DNA of 64,000 nucleotides from Pseudomonas orientalis (GCF_001439815.1 NZ_JYLM01000009.1:1-64000); one strand, 5' to 3'; positions 16,291 through 25,666 are shown, counted from the stretch's first letter. Notes: generated by a model not told the origin, from the sequence alone. Program-made: numbers and translations.

Positions 16291-18927
16291 ATGACGGCCA
16301 CACCCACACACCCGATACTCGACACCCTCGAAGGCCAGCGCCTGGCGACGGCGGATGCCGAGCGCTGGCGCGAGTGGGGACCGTACCTGAGTGAACGTCA
16401 ATGGGGCACCGTGCGCGAGGACTACAGCGCCGACGGCGACGCCTGGGCCTATTTCCCCCATGAACATGCACGCAGCCGCGCCTACCGTTGGGGCGAGGAT
16501 GGCCTGGCCGGTTTCAGCGACAAGGCGCAACGCTGGTGCCTGGGCCTGGCGCTATGGAATGAGCGCGACGCGATCCTCAAGGAGCGCCTGTTCGGCCTCG
16601 ACAACACCGAGGGCAATCACGGGGAGGACGTCAAGGAGCTGTACTTTTTCGTCGATGGCGTGCCGAGCCATGCCTACATGCGCATGCTCTACAAATATCC
16701 CCATGCGGCGTTTCCCTACGCCGACCTGATCGCAGAAAACGCCCGTCGCGGGTTGGATGACACCGAGTATGAAATCCTTGATACCGGTGTGTTCGACGAC
16801 AACCGCTACTGCGACGTCAGCGTTGAGTACGCCAAGCATCAACCCGACGATATTTTCATGCGCATCACCGTGCACAACCGTTCGGAGCAACCGACGCGCC
16901 TGCAGGTGCTGCCCCAGCTGTGGGCACGTAATGACTGGAGCTGGACCTTCGACGCGCCCAGGCCCGGCCTGAGCCTGGACGGCGACCGCGTGCTGGCCCG
17001 TCACCATGAGCTGGACGATCGCCATCTCAGCGCCTGGGGCCAGGACGGTGTGGAATGGCTGTTCTGCGAAAACCAGACCAACCTCCCCAGGCTGGGTGGA
17101 CCGTCGGCACCGGGGCCGTTCAAGGACGGCATCAACGACTACGTGGTGGGCGGTGTTCAAGACGCGATTCGCCATGACTCAGGCACCAAGGTTGCCGCGC
17201 GGTTCTGCCTGGAGCTGGCGGGGCAGGCGCGCAAAATCCTGTACCTGCGCTTTGCCCCTGCGAACGCGCCCCAGGTCAACGCGCGCAAACTGTTCGAGCA
17301 ACGCCGTCAGGAGGCCGACGACTTCTATGCGGCCCTGCAACGCGGGATCGCCGACGACGACGCACGCAATGTACAGCGCCAGGCCCTGGCCGGTTTGTTG
17401 TGGTCCAAGCAGCTGTACTATTTCGACGTCAACCAGTGGCTCGACGGCGACCCGACCCAGCCTGCGCCGCCGCCCGAGCGCCTGCACAAGCGCAATAGCC
17501 TTTGGCGGCACCTGTCCAACTTCGACATTCTGTCCATGCCCGATACCTGGGAGTACCCGTGGTACGCGTCCTGGGACCAGGGCTTCCAGGCCGTGGCAAT
17601 GGCGCTGATTGATCCGGGGTATGCCAAGCAACAGTTATTGTTGCTGGTTAAAGATCGCTTTATGCACCCCAATGGCCAGCTGCCTGCGTATGAATGGCGT
17701 TTCGACGACGCCAACCCGCCGGTACACGCCTGGGCCAGTTGGCGCGTGTATCAGCAGGACAAGGCGCTGACCGGCGTGGGCGACATGGACTTTTTGGAGC
17801 GGATTTTCCACAAGCTGCTGCTGAATTTTTCCTGGTGGGTCAACCGTAAGGACGCCGAGGGCCGCAACCTGTTCCAGGGTGGGTTCCTCGGCCTGGACAA
17901 TATTGCCTTGTTCGACCGCTCGGCCCCGCTGCCTGCGGGTTACCAACTGGACCAGGCCGACGGCACCGCATGGGTCGCGGCGTACGCCCTGGACCTGATG
18001 CGCATCGGGCTGGAGCTGGCCAAGCGCAATGTCGTGTACGTGGACATTGCGGTGAAGTTCTTTGAGCACTTCCTGTACATCGCCGGCGCGATCAACCGCG
18101 TGGACGACAGCGCCGAAGGCTTGTGGGATGAGCAGGACCAGTTCTTCTACGATGTGCTGCACCGCCCGGACGGCCAGAGCGAACCGGTGCGCCTGCGCTC
18201 CATCGTCGGCCTGATGCCATTGTTTGCCGTGTTGGTGCTGGAACAGCGCGAGCACGAAGGGCTGCAAGGCCTGCGTGAGCGACTGCTGGGTTTTATGAAA
18301 CACCGGCCGGACCTTGCCAAGCTGGTGTCGCGCTGGAACGAACCGGGGCAGGGCAACCGCCTGTTGCTCGCCTTGCTGCGTGGCGAGCGCACCAAGGACC
18401 TGCTGCGGCGCATGCTCGATGATCATGAGTTTCTGTCGACGTTTGGCGTGCGCTCGTTATCCAAGGCCTTTGCCGAACACCCTCTGGCGCTGAAGATGAA
18501 CGGCGACACCCTGTGTGCGCGCTACCAGCCCGGCGAGTCCGACTCACGCTTGTACGGCGGCAACTCCAATTGGCGCGGGCCGTTGTGGATGCCGGTGAAC
18601 TACATGCTGATCGAATCGCTGCGCGAGTTTCACCGCTACTACGCGGATAATTTCTCGGTGGAGTACCCCACGGGCAGCGGCTATCTGGCGTCCCTTGAGG
18701 AAGTGGCAAACAGCCTCAGCCAGCGCCTCACGCGCTTGGTTCTACGCGATGAAAATGGCCTGCGCCCTTCGATGGCGGGGTATGCGCAATTGGAAGCGGA
18801 CCCGGCCAGTCGCGATCTGGTGTTGTTCCATGAGTATTTCCACGGCGAAACCGGGCGTGGCCTGGGGGCGTCGCATCAGACGGGGTGGAGTGCGTTGGTG
18901 GCATTGTTGCTGCAGCCGAAAAGCTGA
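16291..18927 (+). CDS. GH63-like glucosidase (MGH1-type glycoside hydrolase)
   Basis: A large cytoplasmic protein of 878 aa. The start at 16291 is taken because GGAGGA lies five bases upstream; the frame stays open to 16228. The C-terminal half is an (alpha/alpha)6 barrel of the GH63/GH37 type, with the motif NSNWRGPLWMPVNYM near residue 753 and the TWEYPWYASWDQGF region near residue 420, where acidic catalytic residues of this clan lie. The N-terminal half is a beta-sandwich. Family members hydrolyse alpha-glucosides such as glucosylglycerate, mannosylglycerate or oligosaccharide ends. No signal peptide, so the substrate is intracellular. It follows the porin by 70 bases and may be cotranscribed. 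Bacterial copies are commonly annotated only as glucosidase. Confidence 0.85.
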   Translation: MTATPTHPILDTLEGQRLATADAERWREWGPYLSERQWGTVREDYSADGDAWAYFPHEHARSRAYRWGEDGLAGFSDKAQRWCLGLALWNERDAILKERLFGLDNTEGNHGEDVKELYFFVDGVPSHAYMRMLYKYPHAAFPYADLIAENARRGLDDTEYEILDTGVFDDNRYCDVSVEYAKHQPDDIFMRITVHNRSEQPTRLQVLPQLWARNDWSWTFDAPRPGLSLDGDRVLARHHELDDRHLSAWGQDGVEWLFCENQTNLPRLGGPSAPGPFKDGINDYVVGGVQDAIRHDSGTKVAARFCLELAGQARKILYLRFAPANAPQVNARKLFEQRRQEADDFYAALQRGIADDDARNVQRQALAGLLWSKQLYYFDVNQWLDGDPTQPAPPPERLHKRNSLWRHLSNFDILSMPDTWEYPWYASWDQGFQAVAMALIDPGYAKQQLLLLVKDRFMHPNGQLPAYEWRFDDANPPVHAWASWRVYQQDKALTGVGDMDFLERIFHKLLLNFSWWVNRKDAEGRNLFQGGFLGLDNIALFDRSAPLPAGYQLDQADGTAWVAAYALDLMRIGLELAKRNVVYVDIAVKFFEHFLYIAGAINRVDDSAEGLWDEQDQFFYDVLHRPDGQSEPVRLRSIVGLMPLFAVLVLEQREHEGLQGLRERLLGFMKHRPDLAKLVSRWNEPGQGNRLLLALLRGERTKDLLRRMLDDHEFLSTFGVRSLSKAFAEHPLALKMNGDTLCARYQPGESDSRLYGGNSNWRGPLWMPVNYMLIESLREFHRYYADNFSVEYPTGSGYLASLEEVANSLSQRLTRLVLRDENGLRPSMAGYAQLEADPASRDLVLFHEYFHGETGRGLGASHQTGWSALVALLLQPKS

Positions 18928-19050
18928 GCCGCACTGACTCGCTTTTCTGTGGAAGCTGGCTTGCCTGCGAGATAGCAGGCAAAAAATCCCGCCACCAAAA
19001 GGCTTGAGTCAGGTAGATTCGCCGGCCTTACCCTTACAAGGATGTAGATC

Positions 19051-19680
19051 ATGGCAAACCGCGCCATCGTTTCAAGCCCTGCCAACCTGCTGGGCGCATT
19101 GCTGGTCAGTGCCGCTGCGTTGCTCGCCTGCCTGCCGGTTGGCAGCGCCGGTGCGCAGGAGCTGAGGGCAATGTGCCTGGCATGCGATGTCGGCTTTGCG
19201 ACCGATGCGACTAAATGGGTCAAGAACGGCATGTACCGTCTTGACGCAGTGACGCTGACGGATGACGAAAAGGAGATGGGTGCAGAAGCCGACGAGAAAC
19301 GCAAAATGACCCGGATCAAACCTTTGGTTCTGGGCATTGATGAAAATGATGCGTTGGTTCAGGCAAGCGTAGACGCAATCGATGCCATGGGTAATTCCGG
19401 ACGCGATAGCACTGTGTTGGAGCAGCAGTGGCCCGACCTGACTCGTCGTGCGCGATACGCGTACAGTCTTTTTATGGCTGAAGATCAACCTGTGGACTTT
19501 TATAAAGTCTATGTGCGGGTAGGTCGCAATCAATACATGGTGACGGTTGGCCGGGACGTGGAGAGCGGCGAATTCAAGATGAGACCTGGCCATTGGCGGT
19601 TCCTCAATGAATACGGCAACCCGGGTTCGCCAGAAGAAGTGGCGCAGTTTAAAAAAGTCGAAGCCGCTGCTCGGCGTTGA
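19051..19680 (+). CDS. Hypothetical exported protein
   Basis: A 209-aa protein with a long N-terminal signal peptide (hydrophobic core ALLVSAAALLACLPV, likely cut after A-G-A near residue 35). Two cysteines follow closely (AMCLACDVG), possibly a disulfide or metal site. The rest is mixed charged sequence with a central helix rich in Glu/Lys and a C-terminal stretch containing MRPGHWRFLNEYGNPG. AAGGA lies nine bases upstream of the ATG. I do not recognise the family. It is a single gene followed by a complex terminator region of nested inverted repeats. Confidence 0.72.
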   Translation: MANRAIVSSPANLLGALLVSAAALLACLPVGSAGAQELRAMCLACDVGFATDATKWVKNGMYRLDAVTLTDDEKEMGAEADEKRKMTRIKPLVLGIDENDALVQASVDAIDAMGNSGRDSTVLEQQWPDLTRRARYAYSLFMAEDQPVDFYKVYVRVGRNQYMVTVGRDVESGEFKMRPGHWRFLNEYGNPGSPEEVAQFKKVEAAARR

Positions 19681-19703
19681 TAACGAGGCTTGGGCCAGAA
19701 ATG

Positions 19704-19901
19704 AAAAATCCCGCCGGAAGGCGTAATACCGTTCAGTTAAGCGCATATCGCCCTCTGTAGGAGCGAGCTTGCTCGCGAAAAACGTCAACGATAACGCGTG
19801 CTTCCTGATTGAACGCGGCGCCTGTGAGTTTTTCGCGAGCAAGCCCGCTCCTACAAAAAACCTTAACTGAACGGCATTACGCCGGAAGGCGGGATTTTTT
19901 T
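19704..19901. repeat. Nested inverted repeat: two terminators around a REPIN
   Basis: Left arm 19704-19741 and right arm 19862-19899 are inverted copies of each other (about 38 bases, with most mismatches in one short block). Each carries the hairpin CGCC-GGAA-GGCG. The right copy is followed by a run of T and can end the plus-strand gene; the left copy, read on the minus strand, can end the SCP2 gene. A GAGCGAGCTTGCTCGC-class REPIN (19756-19855) lies inside. Confidence 0.7.
19756..19855. repeat. REPIN, GAGCGAGC class, copy 1
   Basis: Two inverted REP sequences (TGTAGGAGCGAGCTTGCTCG and its near-complement) around a ~55-base spacer. It differs from the copy at 61386-61485 at only three of 100 positions. 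Confidence 0.85.
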
Positions 19902-19914
19902 GAGCGCGGCGTTA

Positions 19915-20229
19915 TCAGGCCGGGAACAGCTCGCTCAGCTTCATCGCCAGCATCATGTCGCCTTCGGTGCGCAGTTTGCCGCCCATGAAGGCCTGCATGC
20001 CGTCGGTGGAACCGTCGACGATGCCTTCCAGGGTTTCGCTGTCCATGACCAGGGTCACTTGGGCGTCCGGGTTTTCGCCTTCCTGCAGCGAGCAGGTCTT
20101 GTCCTTGACCACCAGCGAGAAGTTCTTGGTGTCGTCGATACGGAAACCGAATACCAGGTCCAGGCCTTCGGCAGCGCTTGGGTTGAATTTGGCTTTCATT
20201 GCTTCTACGGCTTTAGCTACGTCAGTCAT
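19915..20229 (-). CDS. SCP2 sterol-binding domain protein
   Basis: A 104-aa protein that is entirely one SCP2 domain (beta-sheet with helices forming a lipid-binding tunnel). Recognisable parts are the central strand-loop (FGFRIDDTKNFSLVV), the PDAQVTLVMDSETLEGIV segment and the C-terminal GGKLRTEGDMMLAMKLSELF that closes the fold. Bacterial stand-alone SCP2 proteins bind lipids or acyl-CoA; the exact role is unknown. It follows the histidine phosphatase gene by 56 bases in the same direction, so they probably form an operon. Confidence 0.92.
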   Translation of the reverse strand: MTDVAKAVEAMKAKFNPSAAEGLDLVFGFRIDDTKNFSLVVKDKTCSLQEGENPDAQVTLVMDSETLEGIVDGSTDGMQAFMGGKLRTEGDMMLAMKLSELFPA

Positions 20230-20285
20230 GGTTTCGATCCTTTGGGGTAGAGTCCAGTGACCTTGGGGTCACGGTTGGCCGCAGC

Positions 20286-20996
20286 TCATCGGAAAGTGAT
20301 GAGCTGCGGCGCCTTCAACAGCTGCAAGTGGGCATGACTGTTGAAGGAAGCCAGCGCCACCTCGCGACCACGGAATTTCAGCTGGTTGAGCGAGGTGTTA
20401 ACAATTTGCCAGTTCAGTTCGAACGCCTGGGCGACCGGCATTCGGGTAATCAGGTGGAGCAGGGCGGTGATGGTGCCGCCGGAGGTGAACACGGCGATCC
20501 TGTGGGAGTTGTCGGCGGCTTCAAGGATGCGCTGCAAGCCGGCCTCGACGCGCTCGACAAACCCCCGCCAGCTTTCCAGCCCTGGTGGGTCGTAGGTGCC
20601 GGTCAGCCAGCGCTCGATGATCAGGGCGAAGATGCGCTGGAATTCGCTGCGGTTCTGCGCGCCGTTGCGCAGGACGTGCATGGCGTTGGGTTCGGCGCCC
20701 AGCAGATCGGGGAGCAGGCCGCGAATGATTGCCTCGCCGTCGAATTCATTGAATGCGCTGTCGATTTCCAGGGGCGGCACCGGCAGGCCGAGGGCGCTGT
20801 ATTGATCGAGCGCGGCGGTGGCGGTGTGCTGCTGGCGGCGCAGATCACCCGACAGGCAGCGATCGAATGTCAGCCCCAGGTCGGCCAGGTGGCGACCGAG
20901 TACCTGGGCCTGTTCCACACCGACGGGCGACAGGACGTCATAGTCGTCTGCACCGAAGGAGGCCTGGCCATGTCGAATCAGATAAATGCTGCCCAC
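20286..20996 (-). CDS. Histidine phosphatase (phosphoglycerate mutase-like)
   Basis: A 236-aa cytoplasmic protein of the histidine phosphatase superfamily. The catalytic R8-H9-G10 lies in YLIRHGQASFG near the N-terminus. The second conserved Arg is in GDLRRQQHTA, the acid Glu is in FNEFDGE, and the partner Cys/His region is replaced by VFTSGGTI near residue 167. The usual C-terminal catalytic histidine of the family (G-H-G/x) is not obvious: the motif reads SGGTI, a form seen in several Pseudomonas and Burkholderia members. The substrate is unknown. It is probably cotranscribed with the SCP2 gene 56 bases downstream. Confidence 0.88.
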   Translation of the reverse strand: MGSIYLIRHGQASFGADDYDVLSPVGVEQAQVLGRHLADLGLTFDRCLSGDLRRQQHTATAALDQYSALGLPVPPLEIDSAFNEFDGEAIIRGLLPDLLGAEPNAMHVLRNGAQNRSEFQRIFALIIERWLTGTYDPPGLESWRGFVERVEAGLQRILEAADNSHRIAVFTSGGTITALLHLITRMPVAQAFELNWQIVNTSLNQLKFRGREVALASFNSHAHLQLLKAPQLITFR

Positions 20997-21188
20997 GTCC
21001 GTTTTCCCGGTACGTTGAAAGTCTGGCGAGGTTATGAGGATGCCTGCGAGCTGTCAATGAAAAAACATACGCTTGTTTTAAAAGCCCGTTAGAGGTGCGC
21101 TGCTGGCGGTTTGGGCACTGGTCCGCGGGCATTGGCGCCGGTATGCTGGGCCATCCGCGCCTGGCGCAGTGCATTCTTAAGGAGACAT

Positions 21189-22214
21189 ATGGATTTTTTG
21201 GCCGAATATGCGAGCTTTCTGGCGAAGACCGTCACCCTGGTGGTCGCTATTCTGGTGGTGCTGATCAGCTTCGCGGCCCTGCGCAGCAAAGGGCGTCGTA
21301 AAGCCGCCGGCCAGTTGCAGGTCAGCAAGCTGAATGATTTCTACAAGGGCCTGCGCGAGCGCCTGGAATCGAGCCTGCTCGACAAGGACCAGCTCAAGGC
21401 CCTGCGCAAAGCCGAAAGCAAGGCCGACAAAAAGCAGGGCAAGCACAAGCCCGAGGCCAAGCCGCGGGTGTTCGTGCTGGATTTCGACGGTGACATCAAG
21501 GCCTCGGCCACCGAGAGCCTGCGCCATGAAATCACTGCATTGCTGAGCCTGGCCACCCCCAAGGACGAAGTGGTGCTGCGCCTGGAAAGCGGCGGCGGCA
21601 TGGTGCACAGCTACGGCCTGGCGTCGTCGCAACTGGCGCGTATCCGCCAGGCGGGCGTGCCGTTGACCGTGTGCATCGACAAGGTCGCGGCCAGCGGCGG
21701 CTACATGATGGCGTGCATCGGCGAGAAGATCATCAGCGCCCCGTTCGCCATCCTCGGCTCCATTGGGGTGGTGGCGCAGTTGCCCAACGTCAACCGCCTG
21801 CTGAAAAAGCACGATATCGACTTCGAGGTGCTGACCGCCGGCGAGTACAAGCGCACCCTGACGGTGTTTGGCGAGAACACCGAGAAGGGCCGCGAAAAGT
21901 TCCAGGAAGATCTGGACATCACTCACCAGCTGTTCAAGAACTTCGTTTCGCGTTATCGCCCGCAGCTGGCGATTGACGAAGTCGCCACCGGAGAAGTGTG
22001 GTTGGGTGTGGCCGCCCTCGACAAGCAATTGGTCGATGAGCTGCAGACCAGCGACGAATACCTGGCGACCAAAGCCAAAACCGCCGAGGTGTTCCACCTG
22101 CACTATGCCGAGCGTAAGAGCCTGCAGGAGCGTGTAGGGCTGGCAGCCAGTGGTTCGGTGGATCGGGTGCTGTTGACTTGGTGGAGCCGGCTGACCCAGC
22201 AGCGGTTCTGGTAA
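21189..22214 (+). CDS. sohB: SohB, inner-membrane S49 serine protease
   Basis: A 341-aa protein of the SppA/SohB family. It has one N-terminal TM segment (residues 14-30), a charged Lys-rich linker (60-92), and the S49 protease domain. The nucleophile S169 is in KVAASGGYMMA and the general base K221 is in GEYKRTLT, the Ser-Lys dyad of the family. In E. coli, extra SohB suppresses loss of DegP, so a role in periplasmic protein or signal-peptide breakdown is likely. The start at 21189 is fixed by AAGGAGA four bases upstream; the upstream in-frame ATG at 21111 has no ribosome site. It is monocistronic, followed by a REPIN. Confidence 0.94.
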   Translation: MDFLAEYASFLAKTVTLVVAILVVLISFAALRSKGRRKAAGQLQVSKLNDFYKGLRERLESSLLDKDQLKALRKAESKADKKQGKHKPEAKPRVFVLDFDGDIKASATESLRHEITALLSLATPKDEVVLRLESGGGMVHSYGLASSQLARIRQAGVPLTVCIDKVAASGGYMMACIGEKIISAPFAILGSIGVVAQLPNVNRLLKKHDIDFEVLTAGEYKRTLTVFGENTEKGREKFQEDLDITHQLFKNFVSRYRPQLAIDEVATGEVWLGVAALDKQLVDELQTSDEYLATKAKTAEVFHLHYAERKSLQERVGLAASGSVDRVLLTWWSRLTQQRFW

Positions 22215-22242
22215 TCCACTTCTGAAAAAACCGGTGAACCCA

Positions 22243-22332
22243 TGTGGGTGGGGGGTTTGCTCCCGATAGCGGTATATCAGCCAATATTTATGTCGCTGAA
22301 CCACCGCGATCGGGGGCAAGCCCCCTCCCACA
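22243..22332. repeat. REPIN (GTGGGAGGGG class)
   Basis: Two inverted REP cores about 90 bases apart end to end, between the convergent sohB and NarL-type regulator genes. The left REP is diverged (GTGGGTGGGGGGTTTGC). Confidence 0.85.
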
Positions 22333-22360
22333 TTCGGGCTCGGTTCGACTGACCAACCGC

Positions 22361-22963
22361 CTAGAGCACCCCGGAATATTTTACCGCCGCCGCCGCCCGC
22401 GACGTCACCTTCAAGCTGCGCAGCAACGACGACACATGAATGCGCACGGTAAACGGCGAGATAGCCAGCGCCTTGCCGATTTCCTTGTTGGTCTTGCCCT
22501 GTGCAATCAGGCGCAGCACGTCCTGCTGGCGGGGGGTGAGGGTATGGGTGTCCAGCGGCAGCAGGCCGGAGGGCGCGAACCTGACCAGCACTTCACCGCT
22601 GCGGATCGCCAGCAGCGCCTGGCCGATCTCGTCGGGGGCGATGTTCTTGCCGATAAAGCCGTCGACGCCCAGGGCCATGACCTGTTCGATCAGTGCCGGA
22701 TCATCCACCATCGATACAACGATCAACGTGGTGCGCCGCAGTTGCCGGCGCAAGTCGGCGAGCTGGCTTATGCAGGTCAGACCGGGAAAGCGCAGGTCGA
22801 GGATCAGGGTGTCGATGTCGGTTGGGTCAAGCAGCAACCCACGCACCGCATCCAGGTCGCCGGCTTCCTGTAACCGGGCCTCGGGCAGCAGGCGTTGCAC
22901 GGTGCGCGCCATGGCTTCGCGAAACATCGGGTGGTCGTCGGCGATGATGATCCGGCCGTTCAT
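22361..22963 (-). CDS. NarL/LuxR-type response regulator
   Basis: A 200-aa DNA-binding response regulator. The receiver domain has the acidic pair D9-D10 and the phosphoacceptor D56 in LILDLRFPG. The C-terminal LuxR helix-turn-helix is LTPRQQDVLRLIAQGKTNKEIGKALAIS followed by TVRIHVSSLLRSLKV (residues ~137-185), in two consecutive pieces. The start at 22963 has AAGGAGC six bases upstream. It is divergent from a hybrid histidine kinase 100 bases away, an obvious partner. The pair resembles ErbR/EraR-type Pseudomonas regulators of alcohol metabolism in architecture, but I cannot assign the regulon. Confidence 0.9.
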   Translation of the reverse strand: MNGRIIIADDHPMFREAMARTVQRLLPEARLQEAGDLDAVRGLLLDPTDIDTLILDLRFPGLTCISQLADLRRQLRRTTLIVVSMVDDPALIEQVMALGVDGFIGKNIAPDEIGQALLAIRSGEVLVRFAPSGLLPLDTHTLTPRQQDVLRLIAQGKTNKEIGKALAISPFTVRIHVSSLLRSLKVTSRAAAAVKYSGVL

Positions 22964-23063
22964 GGTGAGCTCCTTGCTGGGGCATGGCTGTGCTTTACTA
23001 TCGGGTTCAATCCCCGCTTCGCTCGTACAGAGGGCCAAGGCTATGACAACAAGGACGTAACCC

Positions 23064-24677
23064 ATGGGTCTCAAGACCAACTCCGAACTCGACCAGGCTA
23101 ACCTGCGCATCGTGGTGGCAACTATCGCCATTGTGTATATAGGCGTGCTGGGCTTTTTGCCCGGGCATTCGCTGGACACCTACCTGCCGGTGGTCCTGTA
23201 TATCTTCCTGTTTTTGCTGGCGTCCATTGCCTTGCGCCAGGTGATCGCTCGCTGGCCTGGGCATTATCCGGCGCGGCGGATCTTCGGCATGCTTCACGAC
23301 TACACCGGCACGTCGTTCGGCCTGGTGGTGGGCGGTGAGGCGGCGTTGCCGCTGTATGCGGTGATGGTGTGGGTCAACCTGGGCAACGGCATGCGCTATG
23401 GGTCGCGCTACCTGGCGATTGCCACAGGGCTGGCGTTGCTGGCGCTGTTGGTCGTGTACCAGCTCACGCCGTGGTGGCAAGCACAGCCGTTCGTGGTGCT
23501 GATGCTGATGATCACCAGCACGGTGATTCCGATATACGCGCACATCCTGCTGGAGCGCACGCGCAAAGCCTCCGAAGAGGCCATCGCCGCCAACCTGGAA
23601 AAGTCCCGGTTTCTTGCCCAGGCCAGCCATGACCTGCGCCAGCCGATCCACTCCATCGGTCTGTTCACCGCCTGCCTGCGCGAAGCCCGCCTGGGCAATG
23701 AGGAGCGGCGGCTGGTGGACAATATCGATCGCTCGCTGCTCAACGTGTCGCAGTTGTTCCGTTCCATCCTCGACCTCTACACCCTGGACAACGGTCGTCT
23801 GCTGCCCAAATACCAAGTGATTGACCTGGGCGATTTTCTCGCCGACCAGGTGCGCCAGAACGCTGAAGCCGCACGCTGGGCGGGCGTGACGTTGCGCTTG
23901 CGACCTTGCGCCCACTGGGTATTGGTGGATCCGGGAATGCTGGCGACCATGGTGCAAAACCTGCTCTCCAATTGCTTCAAGTATGGCGCGCAACGGCCAG
24001 TGCTGATCGGTGTGCGTATTCGCGATCACCGCTTGGTGGTAGAGGTGCATGACCAGGGGCAGGGGATTGCAGGGGAGCATCTGGCCAAGGTCTTCGAAGA
24101 GTTTTATCGCGTGCGCCAACTGCGCGACAAGGACGTCGAAGGCGTTGGCCTGGGGTTGTCCATCGTCAAGCGCCTGGGGCAATTGATGGGGCTGCAGGTG
24201 AGCCTGCGTTCGCGGGTGGGCCGTGGCACGTCGGTAAGTCTGCACGGCCTGACCCTGGCCACTGCGCCGGCTCAACCGGCATCGCGTGACGACGCACGCC
24301 AGGCCGGCCTGCTCACCGGTTTGAAAGTGTGTCTGGTCGAAGATGATCACAATGTGCTGCTTGCCACCCAGGCCCTGCTCGAACGTTGGGGCTGCGAGGT
24401 GCAGGCCGAGTCCACGGGACAGGGCTTGGTCAGCGACTGCGACATCATCGTCGCCGACTACGACCTGGGCAACCACGCCACCGGCATCGAATGCATCGAC
24501 CACCTGCGCCGGCAGCGTGGCTGGGCGGTGCCGGCGCTGATCCTCACCGGGCACGATGTGGATAAAATCCAGGCCGCGTTGCACGACCGTCAGATCGCCA
24601 TTCTGTCCAAACCGGTCCGCCCTGCCGAATTACGCGGTAGGTTGCGTGACCTCAGCCAGGAAAAAATTACTGTATGA
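23064..24677 (+). CDS. Hybrid sensor histidine kinase with receiver domain
   Basis: A 537-aa membrane kinase. About six TM helices fill residues 15-165. The HisKA H-box follows with H189 in FLAQASHDLRQPIHS, then an HATPase domain (N-box NLLSNCFKYG, G-box VGLGLSIVKRLG near 360), and a C-terminal receiver with EDD at its start and an Asp in IIVADYDLGN. The N-terminus has no periplasmic loop large enough for a ligand domain, so the signal is probably sensed in the membrane. AAGGA lies nine bases before the ATG. Divergent from the NarL-type regulator, its likely phosphotransfer target. Its 3' end overlaps the convergent lipoprotein gene by 11 bases. Confidence 0.92.
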   Translation: MGLKTNSELDQANLRIVVATIAIVYIGVLGFLPGHSLDTYLPVVLYIFLFLLASIALRQVIARWPGHYPARRIFGMLHDYTGTSFGLVVGGEAALPLYAVMVWVNLGNGMRYGSRYLAIATGLALLALLVVYQLTPWWQAQPFVVLMLMITSTVIPIYAHILLERTRKASEEAIAANLEKSRFLAQASHDLRQPIHSIGLFTACLREARLGNEERRLVDNIDRSLLNVSQLFRSILDLYTLDNGRLLPKYQVIDLGDFLADQVRQNAEAARWAGVTLRLRPCAHWVLVDPGMLATMVQNLLSNCFKYGAQRPVLIGVRIRDHRLVVEVHDQGQGIAGEHLAKVFEEFYRVRQLRDKDVEGVGLGLSIVKRLGQLMGLQVSLRSRVGRGTSVSLHGLTLATAPAQPASRDDARQAGLLTGLKVCLVEDDHNVLLATQALLERWGCEVQAESTGQGLVSDCDIIVADYDLGNHATGIECIDHLRRQRGWAVPALILTGHDVDKIQAALHDRQIAILSKPVRPAELRGRLRDLSQEKITV

Positions 24678-25002
24678 ACGGCGTCATCGCGTTGCCACGC
24701 GCGCCCTTGGGTTGACACATGGCGTTGGGTTTTACAAGGCCAAAACTCCCGACTGCCATAATTGCTCCACCCACCCCACTTGAGAGCACGCAGTTATAGT
24801 CACCGGACGCGGTGGTCGCGATGTAATAGGTCGTCATCGAGTCGCTTCGCACATTGGAGATACGCTTGACGGGCTCACCCAGATTGGTCTCCGACAGCGT
24901 CTTGAGGCGATCTTCGGTGGGCTTGATATTGCTGCAACCGGCCACGCTGATGATCAAGGCGCCGAGTACGGCAAGGCGAGTAACGCAGGAGTGGAGTTTC
25001 AT
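24667..25002 (-). CDS. Small putative lipoprotein
   Basis: A 111-aa protein with a lipoprotein signal (MKLHSCVTRLAVLGAL then lipobox SVAGC, Cys at 23). The mature part is short, with two more cysteines (YNCVLSS, AMCQPKG) that could form a disulfide, and a Gly/Ala-rich hydrophobic stretch (GVGGAIMAVGSFGLV). No family recognised. It converges on the kinase gene and overlaps its last 11 bases. The start is preceded by GGAAGAAGC. Confidence 0.75.
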   Translation of the reverse strand: MKLHSCVTRLAVLGALIISVAGCSNIKPTEDRLKTLSETNLGEPVKRISNVRSDSMTTYYIATTASGDYNCVLSSGVGGAIMAVGSFGLVKPNAMCQPKGARGNAMTPFIQ

Positions 25003-25177
25003 GGTGCTTCTTCCTTGGGTTTGTTTTGGTTTTTCCAGCGCGCAACGACCCCTCGCGCATCGAATGCGCGGTGTTGGCTGAGCGTTGGAAGTGGCGGGGA
25101 ATATAGCGCCGGGGGAGGGGCGGGTCGATTAGCACACATGGGCTAATGGCACACTGAGGTCATGGAAGGAGAGTGTT

Positions 25178-25660
25178 TTGTTGCAGATAAAACGAGCTAC
25201 GCCAGATGACGCCGACAGCGCATTTGAGATTCGTCGTGAGGCCATTCTCGGCCAGTGCATCGGCGCCTACACCGCCGAGCAAATGGCGCTCTGGACGCGT
25301 GGCAGCGCGAGTGATGGTTACAGCGTGCTGATGGAAAAACGCTTCTATCTGGGCTGCGTGAACGGTGAGCCAGTCGCCACCGGCATGCTTGATCTTGCCA
25401 ATAATGAAGTCGGCGCCTTGTTCGTACGCCCCGCATTTACTGGGCGGGGGTATGGCAAGGCCATGCTCGACCATCTGGAGAACGTCGCGCGTCATATCGC
25501 ACTAGAAGAGGTGGTGCTGGATGCGACGCTCAATGCGGTGAGTTTCTACAGGGCGTGCGGGTATGTCGGGGATGAGCAGGCGATGTATCGCTCGCCGTCG
25601 GGGTTGGTGCTGGCGTGTGTGCCGATGGTGAAGCACCTGGGGCTCATGAGTGAGTCTTGA
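25178..25660 (+). CDS. GNAT family N-acetyltransferase
   Basis: A 160-aa single-domain acetyltransferase. Typical GNAT signs are the N-terminal L-Q-I-K-R-A-T-P-D-D-A-D start, strand 4 with VGALFVRPAFTGRGYGKAML (acetyl-CoA pyrophosphate loop R-G-Y-G-K) and the late VVLDATLNAVSFYRACGY. The substrate is unknown. The start is TTG (25178 or 25181); AAGGAGAG lies just upstream and the only nearby ATG is out of frame, so a rare start is likely. A REP half-site and REPIN follow. Confidence 0.88.
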   Translation: MLQIKRATPDDADSAFEIRREAILGQCIGAYTAEQMALWTRGSASDGYSVLMEKRFYLGCVNGEPVATGMLDLANNEVGALFVRPAFTGRGYGKAMLDHLENVARHIALEEVVLDATLNAVSFYRACGYVGDEQAMYRSPSGLVLACVPMVKHLGLMSES

Positions 25661-25666
25661 ATCAAA

